NCBI GenBank assembly: GCA_029532415.1
Contig: JAQOTA010000049.1
Location: 186,001 to 250,000, forward strand
Origin: Marasmius tenuissimus
Lineage: Eukaryota > Basidiomycota > Agaricomycetes > Agaricales > Marasmiaceae
Direction: 5' to 3'
Length of the DNA: 64,000 bases
The position numbers and the translations under genes were made by a program. The notes beneath the pieces were generated by a model, which did not search any database, was not told where the DNA came from, and was given only the letters and a program-made list of their open reading frames with translations. Shown here piece after piece: positions 11,739 to 24,825 of the stretch. Every line of letters begins with the position of its first letter. Position 1 is the stretch's first letter.

Positions 11739-11745
11739 CTTTATA
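11739..11745 (-). promoter_or_regulatory. TATA-like box of the aminopeptidase gene
   Basis: On the minus strand this reads TATAAAG, 70 bases upstream of the ATG at 11669. Position and sequence fit a fungal TATA element. Confidence 0.4.
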
Positions 11746-11749
11746 ACAG

Positions 11750-12620
11750 AGTACCCAGGGCGATGCGTTACCTTGGCCATAACCTTGGGAAACTCATTCG
11801 CTATGCGGTCGAAGAGGATAAGAGTGAAGTATTCCATGTTGACATTTGAGCTACAGGCAAGCCAAGACTACCGTTCCATGTGGTTCAAGGTGTGTCGATA
11901 ATAGCAGCGAGGTCCGATTACGATGAAACCACAAAACCTTTATACCTGCTGTACATAGTTAGACGACGAAGAGCTGCAGAATGGTAGAACCCGCGTTTGA
12001 ATTCGAGACCAACGCTGCACGGTTCCGGTTCGTCGCACTTCTCCCTGTACAACTGTAGCTCGCCGGCCGTTGAACTTTCCTTTCGTGAGAGCCTCAGTTC
12101 CAAGTTCCGAGAAAGCCCAACACGTGAAAGATCGCCATATCGTTCAGGGCTCAAGGAATATTGCGCCACCACGCTTGAGGAGCTGAGCGTGGTCGTGGTC
12201 AAGAGAACTTGCCAGGGAACCTATCAGCGCTCAACTTGCATATTTAGTACCCAGTAATGGCGGTTTGAGTTGAAGTTGTGAGGTGGCGGTCAATCGCCAA
12301 GGTCGCGAGGGGGATGACACGATGACTAAACACCTCAACAATAACACCTGTTCGTTGAATTCGCTGTCATAATGAATATCAAATGCGGACACGATAGGCA
12401 AGATAGGATATGCATGGTTCAATGAACATCGCGGAGATCCGAGAGAGGCACAGAAGAAAGTGCACAATCGCGTCAATCCCGAAGGCTGGGCCGTATGTCA
12501 GTGGGTTGTCAGCGGGCACATTGATGTTGATGTCGAGCAGTGACCATCAGGATGGTGAAAGCGCTGAATTCTGCGGGATTACACTGTACATGTTACAAAA
12601 ATCTTGTCGAACCATAAAGA
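11750..12620. other. Intergenic region left of the tandem duplication
   Basis: About 870 bases. Open frames up to 94 codons lie on both strands with no family resemblance and no splice pattern that extends them. No gene is supported. Confidence 0.4.
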
Positions 12621-12639
12621 GCAGTCAACGCAAGGAGGA

Positions 12640-12797
12640 GAAACTGAGGGTGTTAGCAAGCAGACTGAGAACCATGAGAGCAGCGAAGGATCGTTCGAAG
12701 CAGAGCAATGCGAGCATAAGGAGCCCCTGACAGATTGAGTTCAAGATAGAAAATGTATGAGCAGTATTTCTGGGTACTCACTCGCAGTCTTTGGCAT
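12640..12797 (-). pseudogene. Deleted copy A of the small helical-protein gene
   Basis: The 16-base first exon (ATG at 12797, MPKTA) and its donor match the complete copy at 20994. After the intron end near 12730, the sequence goes straight into the 3' flank of the gene (12640-12720 matches 19860-19945). Exons 2-7 are therefore missing. The promoter on its right side is well preserved, so this looks like an internal deletion in a duplicated copy. Confidence 0.7.
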
Positions 12798-12841
12798 TTT
12801 CCTCTCGGTGAAGATTGAACGGCAGGTGGTTCGAGGTAAAG

Positions 12842-12857
12842 ACGCGACGCGACGCGT
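12842..12857. promoter_or_regulatory. Triple ACGCG cluster, copy A
   Basis: Three head-to-tail ACGCG pentamers, the last extended to ACGCGT, form an MCB-type cluster expected to bind MBF. The same cluster lies at 21042-21057 and 28226-28241. It sits about 50 bases upstream of the start codon of the helical-protein gene. Confidence 0.5.
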
Positions 12858-12899
12858 CACGCCGAAATTGGCAGTGGTACAAACAACCCACAACAACCG

Positions 12900-15800
12900 C
12901 CTTGTCCAACAGTCTTCCGACTCTTCGCCGATTCTGTCATTGGCATTCCCGCCAGCTCCTCTCCCTCCCTCCCTCTGCCGTGGTTAAACCTGCACAGTCG
13001 TAAGAGGCGCCAAACTTACGTTGACACTGAGAATGGGTGCGTACTGGGGGGTTTCTTCAGGCGAACGTCCTTGTTCCACCTCCTTTCCCAAGTCTTCAAG
13101 ATCATTTATCGATTGGCTCCCCTTTTGCTCCCCTCCTCAAGCACTAAACGGTACTGTAGGCTGTATGTATACAAGAGCCCGGTCATCTCACAGACCCTTT
13201 ATCCAGATCGCCACCTCGTTCGTAGCTGGATCCCCCATCCTAAATCCACCCTCCACCTGACAACGTGATGAAAGCAGCCGCAAAGTCACAATTGCACTGC
13301 TGGACTGCATAGGCATCCATCCGCTGTCGGCTGTGGCAAGGCCATGTATAAGACAAACCAGATTGTTTGGATAAATCGGTTCGACAGGTGCGTTTTACGG
13401 TCCAGTATTTTGGTTGCGATTAACCAATCATTCGAAGTCATGTTTACAGGTTGTCTCATGGCCGATAGAAGTGATTGTGCCTTCTGTTTGAAGACAAAAC
13501 GCCCAAAATGTGGAAGCGGCCTGGTCAAGGCTTCTTGGAATCCAAACCAGGTGTTGGTCGCCGTAGGCCAAGGTGTGTCGGTTCGCGTTCCCGGCAACCC
13601 ATTCTCCCCATTCTCTTCAATGGGTCTCTGAGTTCTCGTTGCAGCATTCGGCAACATTATGTACGAAGATAGAGTGATTCCTACTCTGGGGTAAGGTTTT
13701 TCTTCCTTGAGTTTGTTCAATCAGTTTACCGCTCGCCCCTAGGAGGAGTTTACCTGGTCTCGGAGCTCGTACGTCCTCTGCTTCACTCATCGTCAACTCC
13801 ATCTAATCCTGCTATACTTGGACCTTTCACAAGAGCCGGCATCGCACCTCCAGACCCGCAGAGGAACTTGAACAGAAGGAGATGAGATGGAGGGGAGGTG
13901 GGAGAGGGCGAGGCACGAGGGTGACAGACGGTATACAGTGCGTAACGGTGTAAAGCACGCATTAGAATACATCGGATTCGCTATCATCTATCTGATTTAC
14001 AACAAGCGGAGAATTTTCGAGGGGATTCATCCGGGAAGATGGTTGGCGAGAGAAAGTTGGCCAGCGAATAACGGTCTCACGGTTGTTATGTTGAAAGACT
14101 CGGTGACACCAGATAGTAGAGGGTCCCGCTTTTCGGTAGTCCTCCCATTCTTTCCCTCTATCTTCGTAAATCTGACTTCTAGTTGGAGTTTAGTACTTAG
14201 TGTCGAGCAAGGCAAAGATCAACAGCGGGCATCAAAGAATGGAAGAACGTCAACTCCATGACAGGACTACCCAGTATCCGGATGACAGGACCGTGCTATG
14301 GCCGGGTCTGGTACTTATCTTCAGTACACACCCCAGGCGCTTTATTCTACCCCCCTCAAGGCTTCCCGTCGCCTTCGTCCCCGAGAAATCGATCGAAAGC
14401 CTAGAGTTCAAGTTATGAGTTCAGTCATTAATACATAATGTGAAGTTCGGGTGAGTTTTGAACAAACCAGCTTTTTTACAGCTCAATCTGACACCCTCTT
14501 TCCGAGTCGCAAGTCCTTTTGAAATACTCTCTGGTGTGGCCCCCGGTCAAACTTGCTGTATCGAGGTACGTTCATTTGCTCACCACATACGATAGGCCAC
14601 TTGGCTCGTTACAGCTCGAGGGGCATAGCATAGACAAGGGATCCGACCTGGCTTAGACTCCCGCTTCTGTAATGGAAACCTTGGAGCGGGAACGACGCCT
14701 GATGAGGCCTTGAGGAGCTGATGATGGTTCGACTCCTTCGTCAGCGGACGCCGGCAGTAACTCAGTGAGCCCTTGTCCCAACCCTGTTGTGGCTTTCAGT
14801 GTCACTGATCCTCGTCGTGCAAGAGAGATCACGTATCGTCGACCCGGAAAAGCAGTCAAGGACATACCAATCTCGAACCTAGAGAGGCTGAACCGCCGGT
14901 AAAGGGCGAGCTGGGAGGTCTTGAGAAACGGACGGTTCAAACGTAAGCTAACGGGAGTGTTGTTGCAGCAAAGGGCACGTTTCTTTCTTTTCCGTTCTGT
15001 CGTTCTCTGATGATGGCTACTTTCGGCAGTGTTCCTAATTTCGGTCGAAGCCAAGGGCTCAAGCAAAGCCATCAACTGCGATATTAGAAGAAAGGTTTTC
15101 ACCTCTGTCGCTGCCACAGTCGCTTCGCATTTGTCCTGCCTCCGAACCCTGCTTAGTATCTGGACTAGGCGACCAATGCGCCGTCATGGAACGTGCGTTA
15201 CGTGAACGATGTGGATGTCGACCCGACCACCCCTTCTTTGCCAAGGGCCGTCAATGGTGAGCTCTGGATTTTCAGACCTCTTTACTGGGCAGCGCTCACT
15301 CACCTTGCTCAGTCAGAATAGCTATCGCGTATTGAGGGGGGTGGCGTCGTCATTTTCAACCCCGAACCCTTTCGATGAGGATCTTTGCTGTGAGTGATCA
15401 CTGCGACGGGAAACAATCCAGGCTGGATTGCCCCAGTTTCCTTCCTACCGCCACCATTCTCTACCAGATCACTGTCATCTCTCCCTACGTGCCACAAGCA
15501 AATGATTGTGAAAGGACAGCAACAAAATTTGTAAGATAACTACAATAAATATGATAGAGCCGGAGAACTCGAATGTGAGCGTTGTCATTTAGTGCTACAT
15601 GGATGCTGCTAATTTACACTCATCCTATAGGTCGAGCGAAGCCCAAGACTGGGACACTCGCAGAAATTTTTAGAACAGTTTTTGAGGCCATGTCGGCGTC
15701 AGGAGTTTTCAATAGACTTCTTGTTGGGAATAAGTATTCAGGATCAATACTGCGAGGGAAAAGCCACCGCGGAAAGGAATTAAACCGAGATCGCGCCTGT

Positions 15801-16280
15801 CATCGTTCAGTTCGGGGACCATGTCGTGGAACAGTGAATTCCTCCTTCCTTCCACCTCATGCAAACGTCTCGCAGACAGCTACACTGAGATATTAACTAC
15901 GCGGCTTATACTTTATCTATCGCGACTGGAATTTGAACGTCTCCGGTACGTATATTCGCAGGGAGCCCTCGCCCGAACTTCTTTTTTACCCCGTATCGCA
16001 TCGCTCATAGGAAGTCGGTAGTGGGCTCAGCGACTTTGCTGGTCTTCACCCGAACAACGCTGCGTGGAGGTCCAATGATTCGTGTCGATAGGGTTGTGAT
16101 GGAATGCTGTTTGACCTTTCGGGGTACGACTCGGATAACCCGCTGCTTACTGAAAGAGAACTCCCTTGCACTTCGTGGCTCACTTTTCGATCTCGCATCG
16201 ACAGCAAATGCTGGTAATTGAATCTGGCTCAGCGGTCCCTTTTGCTCCAGTACTCATGGTCAACATGATCAGCCAGACTA
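12900..16280. other. 3.4 kb without recognisable gene, unit A
   Basis: Matches 21,100-23,340 in scattered blocks. The longest frames (144 and 154 codons on the minus strand) are not kept intact in unit B, so I do not call them genes. No reverse transcriptase, transposase or terminal repeats were seen. Confidence 0.45.
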
Positions 16281-16288
16281 AGATCGAC

Positions 16289-16296
16289 TATATAAG
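16289..16296 (+). promoter_or_regulatory. TATA box of zinc-finger gene 1
   Basis: TATATAAG lies 32 bases before the ATG at 16328. A matching TATAAG lies 40 bases before the ATG of the duplicate gene at 24826. Confidence 0.5.
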
Positions 16297-16327
16297 TAGA
16301 GGAGGTACGAGCTGGCCCCAACGCAGC

Positions 16328-18043
<1,716 letters not shown>

Positions 18044-18095
18044 AATCTTCGGGCTCTTGGTCAGCGTCTCCGTCGCATGCGTGGTTGCCGGGGAA

Positions 18096-18107
18096 GGGGG
18101 GGGGGGG
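18096..18107. repeat. G12 homopolymer
   Basis: Twelve consecutive G just after the stop codon of zinc-finger gene 1, preceded by GGGGAA. It is absent at the matching place behind copy 2. It is a likely slippage site and could form a G-quadruplex. Confidence 0.6.
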
Positions 18108-18179
18108 ACTGCTCAAGCACTCAAACTGACGTGAAACGAACTCTGTACACTATCTATTGATTGGACTGGCTGTTTATTC

Positions 18180-18960
18180 GAGATTCCATATATGTTTACT
18201 TAATGACCAGGTCCCCGCATATTCAGCTATTGCACTCTCGAGATTAGCGGATCTTGGGCTGCGGAGTGACTCAGTGGACAAAATAACGAGCCGTCACCGG
18301 ACTCGGACCCAACCTTGAAACATGAAAGCCTACCTGTTTGAGAAACCATATACATGTGTTCTCGGAAACTTAGCGTGGATGTCCGTGATGGCGGAGGGCA
18401 CGTTGCTCGTGGATGCATTACCTGAGAACGCTCGCAAAGGCTTCAAGGTGTCGACAGTCCGACAGGCTTCGGAATCCGGAGGCAGTCCACTGAACGGAGC
18501 TGGTGGCTTACTCACACACCACTTTATGAAAGACACGGCGATTGTGGAAGAGGACGAACAACCTGGCTGCAGATCGGACAAGGACAAATGAAGAAAGGCC
18601 TTATAAATGCATAACCTCAGGCTCTGACAACTATAGGTAACAGCACGCCGACAAAATCGTCCTCTTCGTCTTGACAGGAATAGGGAATGTATGGTCTCTA
18701 TCTCCAATTTGTCTCCGATAGTTATGAGCTCTTTTTCGACGCGCCTTTGGAGGAAGGCCAGATCTGCCGAGTCCGACTACCGATTGAAATTCACCCGAAT
18801 GTGAAGGGCAAGAGGCAAGAGGGGGGTGGATCGGACAGCTGTCCGTCACCGACTGCATAGAAAATGATTGATTGACTAGCACCTCAATATATGTTCGTTT
18901 TGGCAGCAGCAACACAGTACAATGATAAGTCATACGAATCGATACTTAAATCGTCATTCT
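18180..18960. other. Relic behind zinc-finger gene 1, shared with 26,650-27,240
   Basis: The plus strand has a frame from 18322 to 18591 reading FEKPYTC, ENARKGFKV, ASESGG and LLTHHF. The duplicate reads EDARKGLRM, then a stop, then SESGG and LLTHRF. The plus frame agrees better between copies than the minus frame, so this may be the decayed 3' part of a gene. It is not called as a CDS. Confidence 0.3.
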
Positions 18961-19220
18961 ATGATAATTTCTAATGATATTCTGAATTCTTCATCTGAGA
19001 TTTGGCTAAGTCGGAAGGTCGGGGGAGTGTCCACGCGAAAATAACCTTTGAAGCATCCGATGTGCGCCGCCATACACTACGGACCCAGGACGGGATGATC
19101 ATCAGCCTTGCTCAGGTAAATTCTAGCCTTTCACCCAACATTGGAGCCCACTGCCCGCCCATACACTGTATCATACACCCGCTTTTCGTCATCATAGGTA
19201 CTCCGCCGTCGTCCAACTAT

Positions 19221-19521
19221 ATGGCCACTCCACCCAATAATACACCAAACTCACCCGTTACCTTCGTTTTGGTGACTGCGAACCCTTCTGCTCCTTTGGA
19301 TGCCCCAGGCTCGAAACCCCCTATCGCATATTGATCGAATGCTCACGCTTCCGGTCAATGCGACACTCATTTGGGGAACAGTGGTGGGCGAAACCGAGAA
19401 AACCCTCCGTAGTAATCCTCACCTCTCTTCCTCGGAACGAGACATCTTTCTATCAACGTCCGAAGCACTCTTCCGAGAAGACTGTTATGGGCAGAACAAC
19501 GAACGCCCATGGCCACTATAG
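19221..19521 (+). other. Possible broken small gene
   Basis: Two overlapping plus frames look protein-like: 19221-19334 (VTFVLVTANPSAPLDAPG) and 19331-19521 (LPVNATLIWGTVVGETEKTL, ending NERPWPL). They join only by a frame change, and I see no intron that would link them. No family was recognised. The stretch has no counterpart in unit A. Confidence 0.25.
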
Positions 19522-19954
19522 CTACTATAGGGGCGCCGCGGTTCTATATCGGCCTTGTACTCCAACTGGACAAAACACCAATCGACGATGACGATAGACG
19601 TGAAGAGGTTCATCGCCTCGTCGTGTCGTGACACAACCGTGACCGATAGATGCCCTTAGATGCCCTAATGTTGAGGATGGATGCGTCGGCGTCTCCAAAA
19701 AACTTTCTGATATCTTAGAGATGGGGGTTTGAGCATATGAAGCTCTTGAGATTTCACCGTGACTCAGCGCGACTGACGGGAACGAGAACGAGAGTGATCG
19801 GAGGTGGTCACGTAGTACATTCACAGATCATATTTGAACGTGTCGAATCGAAAAGAACGGTCAAGCAAAGGGAAACAGAGGGTGTTGGCAAGCAGACTGA
19901 GAACCATGAGAGTAGCAAGGAAGCATTCAAAGCAGAGCAGTATGGGCAAGATGT

Positions 19955-20994
19955 TCATCGCCGTAGAAGGGCCTTGTAGTGTTTGATCAGACATGAAGCG
20001 TCAGTAGCGGCCTACAAGAAAAACGCAAGCACGGTCAGCAAGGACCAGAGGGAGACAACACAGAGCTGACCATCTCTTGCTTGCGACTCTCCTCCAACTG
20101 TTCGTGGGCTTTAGACAAGAAACTCTTGAGGGCTTTCTCGCGTCTTGCAGGGTTTTCTTTGACTAAATAACATCAGGGCTTCGTCCGAAAGAGCGATTGG
20201 AAGTGAAACATACTCATTTGTTCAGACGCCGCGAAGATTTCTGCACGTCGAGGAAACAGATTATCGAGGGGGTTGTCGTACGATTCTAGAAGCTTGTTGA
20301 TCATAGCCTAAGCGCATATAGAAAGGTGCCGGTCAGTTGTTAGGTCCTATGCTGTTGAACAAGAGATCATCCAAACGTCTTGGTCGTGCCAAAGAGGAAT
20401 CACATCGCTGACACATCGCTCGTACGACCGTTCGTGTTTTCTCAGGTCGAGTAGAGACGTCCTGAGATTCTCTCTGTCGCTGAATGAGTACATGGAAAGC
20501 GAGAAGTAAAAAGTAAGACGAACAGATGCTGTATCCCATTCCGACTGACTTCTTGAGCACGCTTACGTGAGGCAGCGTACAGGGCTTTCTTCTGGTTTTC
20601 GAAAGCAGCGTTGACCATGGTCGACTTCTTCGCCTGGCGTTCTAGTAAAGTAAAAGATGAATATGCTGTCCATTTGTCTTCATATGTGCTGGACTGCATA
20701 CGACGGAATTCTTGGAGAAACTTGCTCATGTCGGATGCACTGATTCAATAGATCAAGACATGGAATGAAAGAGTCTGAATGAGTCTTACAGGTCTTCTTC
20801 CTCGTGTTGCCTTTGGCTATATTCCAAGTCCCGCAGAGATATGATCTCGTCTTCCTCCTTTATCGAAACAGATGCTTGTGTTCTGAGGGCCCTTGCATTG
20901 TTACCACCGTTCGCAGCAGGCACTCCTGACAGACTTTGATCAGTATAGAGTACTTATGAGGTTTTACTGGATACTCACTCGCAGTCTTTGGCAT
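19955..20994 (-). CDS. Small helical protein of unknown function (complete copy B)
   Basis: I do not recognise the family. Seven exons, 20994-20979, 20925-20790, 20739-20550, 20469-20377, 20307-20214, 20162-20071 and 20011-19955, join in frame to 225 residues. The exon 3/4 junction has an alternative. The protein is highly charged and probably mostly helical or coiled-coil: MSKFLQEFRRMQSS, AFENQKKALYAASRKRAQ, LLDLRKHERSYERC, AMINKLLESYDNPLDNLFP, LSKAHEQLEESRKQEM. The promoter carries three ACGCG repeats, so cell-cycle (G1/S) expression is likely, and a role in chromosome or division biology is a guess from that. Copies A and C of the same gene are broken, which leaves this as the only complete one in the window. 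Confidence 0.65.
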
Positions 20995-21041
20995 TTTCCT
21001 CTCGGTGAAGATTGAACGGCAGGTGGTGGTTCGAGGTAAAG

Positions 21042-21057
21042 ACGCGACGCGACGCGT
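21042..21057. promoter_or_regulatory. Triple ACGCG cluster, copy B (active gene)
   Basis: Three head-to-tail ACGCG units ending in ACGCGT, 48 bases upstream of the ATG at 20994. They are conserved in all three copies of the unit although the surrounding sequence has drifted, which suggests function as an MBF-type cell-cycle element. Confidence 0.5.
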
Positions 21058-21099
21058 CACGCCGAAATTGGCAGTGGTACAAACAACCCACAACAACTC

Positions 21100-23606
21100 C
21101 TTAAATTCTTCGCCCAAAGTTTGGATTATGTCATTCTCGCCGATCCCTCTCGCTCTGGTAAAGGCATCAAACTCACGATTTTGACGTCGAGAAACGACCT
21201 GGTCAAGACTTCCTAGAAATAGACACAGGTTTTGGTCGCCGTAGGATAAGGTGTGTTGGTTCGCGTTCTCGGCGACCCATTCTCTTTACTGATTTCTTGA
21301 GCCTTAGTTGCAGCATTCATTAGCGTTTGTACCAAGACAGTATTATATACTCTAAGGTAAGGATTTCTCTCCTTTGACTTTGTTCATGTGGTTTATTCCT
21401 CGCTCTCAGAATGTCGTCGATGAGTTAGCCTGATTTTGGAGCTCATGTCCTTCCCTTTATTCAACATCAACTTCATCTGATCCTGCTACGCTTAGACTTT
21501 ACACAAGCATGACTGGCGACCCCGAATCCCGTAGGGGAACTTGAGTAGAAGGAGACGAGATTGAGGAGAGGTTAGAGAGGGTGAGTCCGCGAGCGTGATA
21601 TGCGGTGTGGATCGGTGTGAAGTACGCATTAAAATACATCGGATTTGTTATCATCTCTGACATATATCGCTGTCTGACTCACAGTCAATGGAGGATCAAA
21701 GAATGGAAGAATGGAAGAACGTCCGAGCGCTATGACAGGACTACCTAATCTAGTGTTCTAGTACATACCCCGGGTACTTTTTTTTACCCTCCTCAGAGCC
21801 AACTCAGAGCTTCCGGTCATCCTCATCCCGATCACCTTCATCTCTCCCCATAGCTCCCCATCCCCCCGCCTTTCACAAAGGCCGCAAAGCAAGAAGTCGA
21901 AAGTTAACCACTTCCTGGACCCGAAACCATTGTCATGAGCTCAGTTTTCGCATGATTCTGGAGTTTGAGTGAGTGAATTTAAACAGACCAACTTTCACTG
22001 CTCAATCTGCCACCCTATTTCGCAAGCATTGAGCGCTGATTTCCGGGACGGTGGCTTATGAGGCCCCGGTTTCCCTAATTCCCATGGTCAACTTCGCCGT
22101 GTCGAGGGACGTTCATTTACTCAATATGTTTGATAGGTCGCTCCGCTCGACGCGCCGTACAGCTCAAGAGGCACCAACGCGTGGACAAGGAACCCGACAT
22201 ACCTCAAACTCCCGCTCTTGGAACGGAAAAACAGCCTCGAGTTAGTGTAAGCCAACTCTTGCGTCGCCTTCCCTGAGTTCAATCGGAACGTGGAACGACT
22301 CTGCCTCGTGAGGCCTTGAGGAGCTGATGATGGCCTTTTGTTGGCGGACGCTTTTGGCGGCTTAGTGAGCCCCTGTCCTGGTGGCCCTTTTATGGCTTCC
22401 ATTGATCCCCGCCGTGCAAAAGAGACAACGTATCGTCGATCCAGAAAGCAAGTCCTTCCGTTCTGTCGCTTGCGGCATGCAATTTGTGGTTCGTCCGGCC
22501 GCTGTACTCCACTGCTGTCGCTACCATCGTCGCTTCGCATTTGTACTATCGATATCGCTTTACCTCAGGACACTGCGCCTTCTGGCTTAGTATTTGGACT
22601 GGGCACCCAATGCGCCGTCGTGGACCATGTGCCTTGTGAACAGCGTAGATATTGACCCCCCTCCCTCCCCCTTCATTGCCAATAGCCATCAGTTGCGAGC
22701 CCTATCTCTCCAGATCACTTTACTGACCAGCGCTCACTCACCTTGTTCAGTCAGGATGACCATCGAGTATCGAGAGGTGCGGCGTCAACGGTTGAACGTT
22801 CAACCAATAACCAAACCAATAACCCTTGGAAGTCGAAGCTAAAGGATCTTTGTCGTGAGTGATCATTGCGACGAGCAATAATTCAGACTAAATTTCTCAT
22901 GCTCCTTCCTGTCATCACCTTCCTCTACAAGAACACTGTCCCTACGTCTGGCCAGCAAACGACCGTGAAAAGACGGCAATAAAAATCGCAATATAATTGC
23001 AATGAGTATAATAGAGCTGAGGACCCCAGTTGTGAGCGTCACGGTCGTCATCTAGTAGATGGATACTGCTGGTTGTTTTTCAACAGCCATCCGACAGGTA
23101 TAGGATCAGGACGCTCGCAGAAATTTTCGAATCTAGGAGGGGAAAGCCACCAGCACTGTTGCTTCTGGCCTCAACGTACAAGGTTCAACGTTCAACCCGC
23201 AGCCGCGGAAAGAAATCAAAGCGGCATCGCGCCTGTCATTCACCTCATGCGAACACGTCGCTCGATATCTCCCAAGTCAAGCAAGTTGGTGCTTCTATCC
23301 CGCGTGTTAGTTAAGTGAAGGGCCGTAAGTAAGGTAATGTGAACTTGGATACTTCGCTCCTGATGCTGACAAGTGCCAGTGGCCATAGCCAAATTCAATA
23401 CGATCCGATCTGAGTCACGGTGATCTGGTCTTTGGTTTGAAGAGTTTTTAGAGCGTTAGCCTTGGTGTTGCGGCGTGCACTTTTTCTGATTGCACTTGTA
23501 GGTAGTACCTGAGTTATGTAAAACCATTTGTTTTCATCTGGTTTTTGCAGATGCGCGATCTAAAGAAAAATCACTCAGCGGACGAGCGTTGCAAAAGATT
23601 ACTGGG
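21100..23606. other. 2.5 kb without recognisable gene, unit B
   Basis: Diverged counterpart of 12,900-16,280. The longest minus frame (22,121-22,540) shares RRYVVSFARRGS and APQGLTR with unit A, but its ends are not conserved. No gene is supported. Confidence 0.45.
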
Positions 23607-23990
23607 TTTTGCATAATAGCGTGAACACGCGAAAAAAATATTTCGCCTTACGTCACCCGGTCCGCCCTTCCTGCCACCCTGGCAACACGTCCTGCCAGGT
23701 CCTGCCGCTGGTGCTGGATACCTCAAGTGGCCTGCTTGGAATGAGCTTTTCGACTTCAATCATGAAAACTGGCTCTTTTCAGGTCTTGGGTAGCCTGATC
23801 ACTCAAAATGAGGGTAAATGATCCTACTTGTGGATGTCAACAGTCCACATTGCAATCAGGGAGAGTTAGAGCCACTGCGGGACATCCCGGCGGAGGTCGA
23901 ATTTTCGCGCTGCCAGAGTGGCAGGATGTGTCGGACCGGGTGACGTAAGGCAAATTTTTTTTTTTCGCGTGTTCACGCTATTATGCAAAA
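23607..23990. mobile_element. MITE-like non-autonomous DNA element, 384 bases
   Basis: Long inverted terminal repeats face each other. The left end begins TTTTGCATAATAGCGTGAAC and the right end finishes with its exact complement. The match continues inward with small differences, through CGCGAAAAAAA, the TTACGTCACCCGGTCC block and CCTGCCAC-CTGGCA, for roughly 90 bases on each side. The interior has no transposase frame. Flanking bases are CTGGG on the left and GGCAC on the right, so a target duplication is at most GG and is not convincing. It is absent from the matching place in unit A. Confidence 0.8.
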
Positions 23991-24780
23991 GGCACTAGTA
24001 GAAGAGCGCTACTCGTCACCCGGCGGCAGCTTGAAAGGCCGGCTCCTTGCAGCGCCCAGGTCGGTGAGCGTCTATGAGTCACAGATTTGTCTTCGGAGAC
24101 AACCTATCGTCTTTTGTATGGTATTCAGAAATTTGTCCGGGTTGGCGTTGCGCGGACCCAATACTGTAAAAGGGTACTCACTACTACACGCGGTTCTGGA
24201 CAAGGCCGGGATGCCGTTGGGTCACATTCCAAAATGGACTCAAGATCCATGCTTTAATGGCCTCCAATCAGCTCCAGAGTCTTTCTCTTGCATGTCCTCC
24301 AGAATGCCGGCAAGCGCTACCAATCCGTCTGTCGAAATACATCCACAACCCAGTGGACGCATCTACGCAGTCGCCGTGTGACTTTAGCCTGGAAGACCGT
24401 GGCTTCAGCGAGACGAATGGCGCGACCTCTGCCTTGTCCGTTGCAACAGAGAGAATCCTCACAGGAAGTCGACAGCAACGGCATCGGTGACTTTTGCTGG
24501 TCTACGACCAAAGAATGTTTTTACGAGCAGGTCTAACTACTCGCCTCGACCCGGGGCTGAAGTAGAATGTTGATCGACCTACTTTGTCCATTCTCAGATT
24601 TGGGGACACGGCGAGCATTGTACAGCAAGTGAAGGAACTTGCGCCCATTTCAAGGTCCACTTTCTGGCCTCATCTTGACAGCGAATCGCGGAAATTGAGA
24701 CTGATACAGCGGATTCTTTTTTCAGTCGTATGGTGGACATCCATCGGATTATCATTGTGATCGACTGGTAGGATTCCCTT
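23991..24780. other. Region between MITE and zinc-finger gene 2
   Basis: 790 bases. Frames of up to 130 codons start inside the MITE end and show no family resemblance. No gene is called. Confidence 0.4.
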
Positions 24781-24786
24781 TATAAG
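24781..24786 (+). promoter_or_regulatory. TATA box of zinc-finger gene 2
   Basis: TATAAG preceded by CTT, 40 bases before the ATG at 24826. It is the counterpart of the TATATAAG box of copy 1. Confidence 0.45.
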
Positions 24787-24825
24787 TGAAGGCGACTGGA
24801 CGGTACGTGCTGACCCTAAGGCAGC

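Noticed and set aside
14653..15117. 154-codon minus frame in unit A as a gene
   Set aside because: The matching part of unit B keeps only fragments in another arrangement, so the frame is not conserved as a protein.
12900..16280. The gene-free duplicated block as a retrotransposon or DNA transposon
   Set aside because: No reverse transcriptase, integrase or transposase motifs, and no terminal repeats; similarity follows the larger tandem unit.
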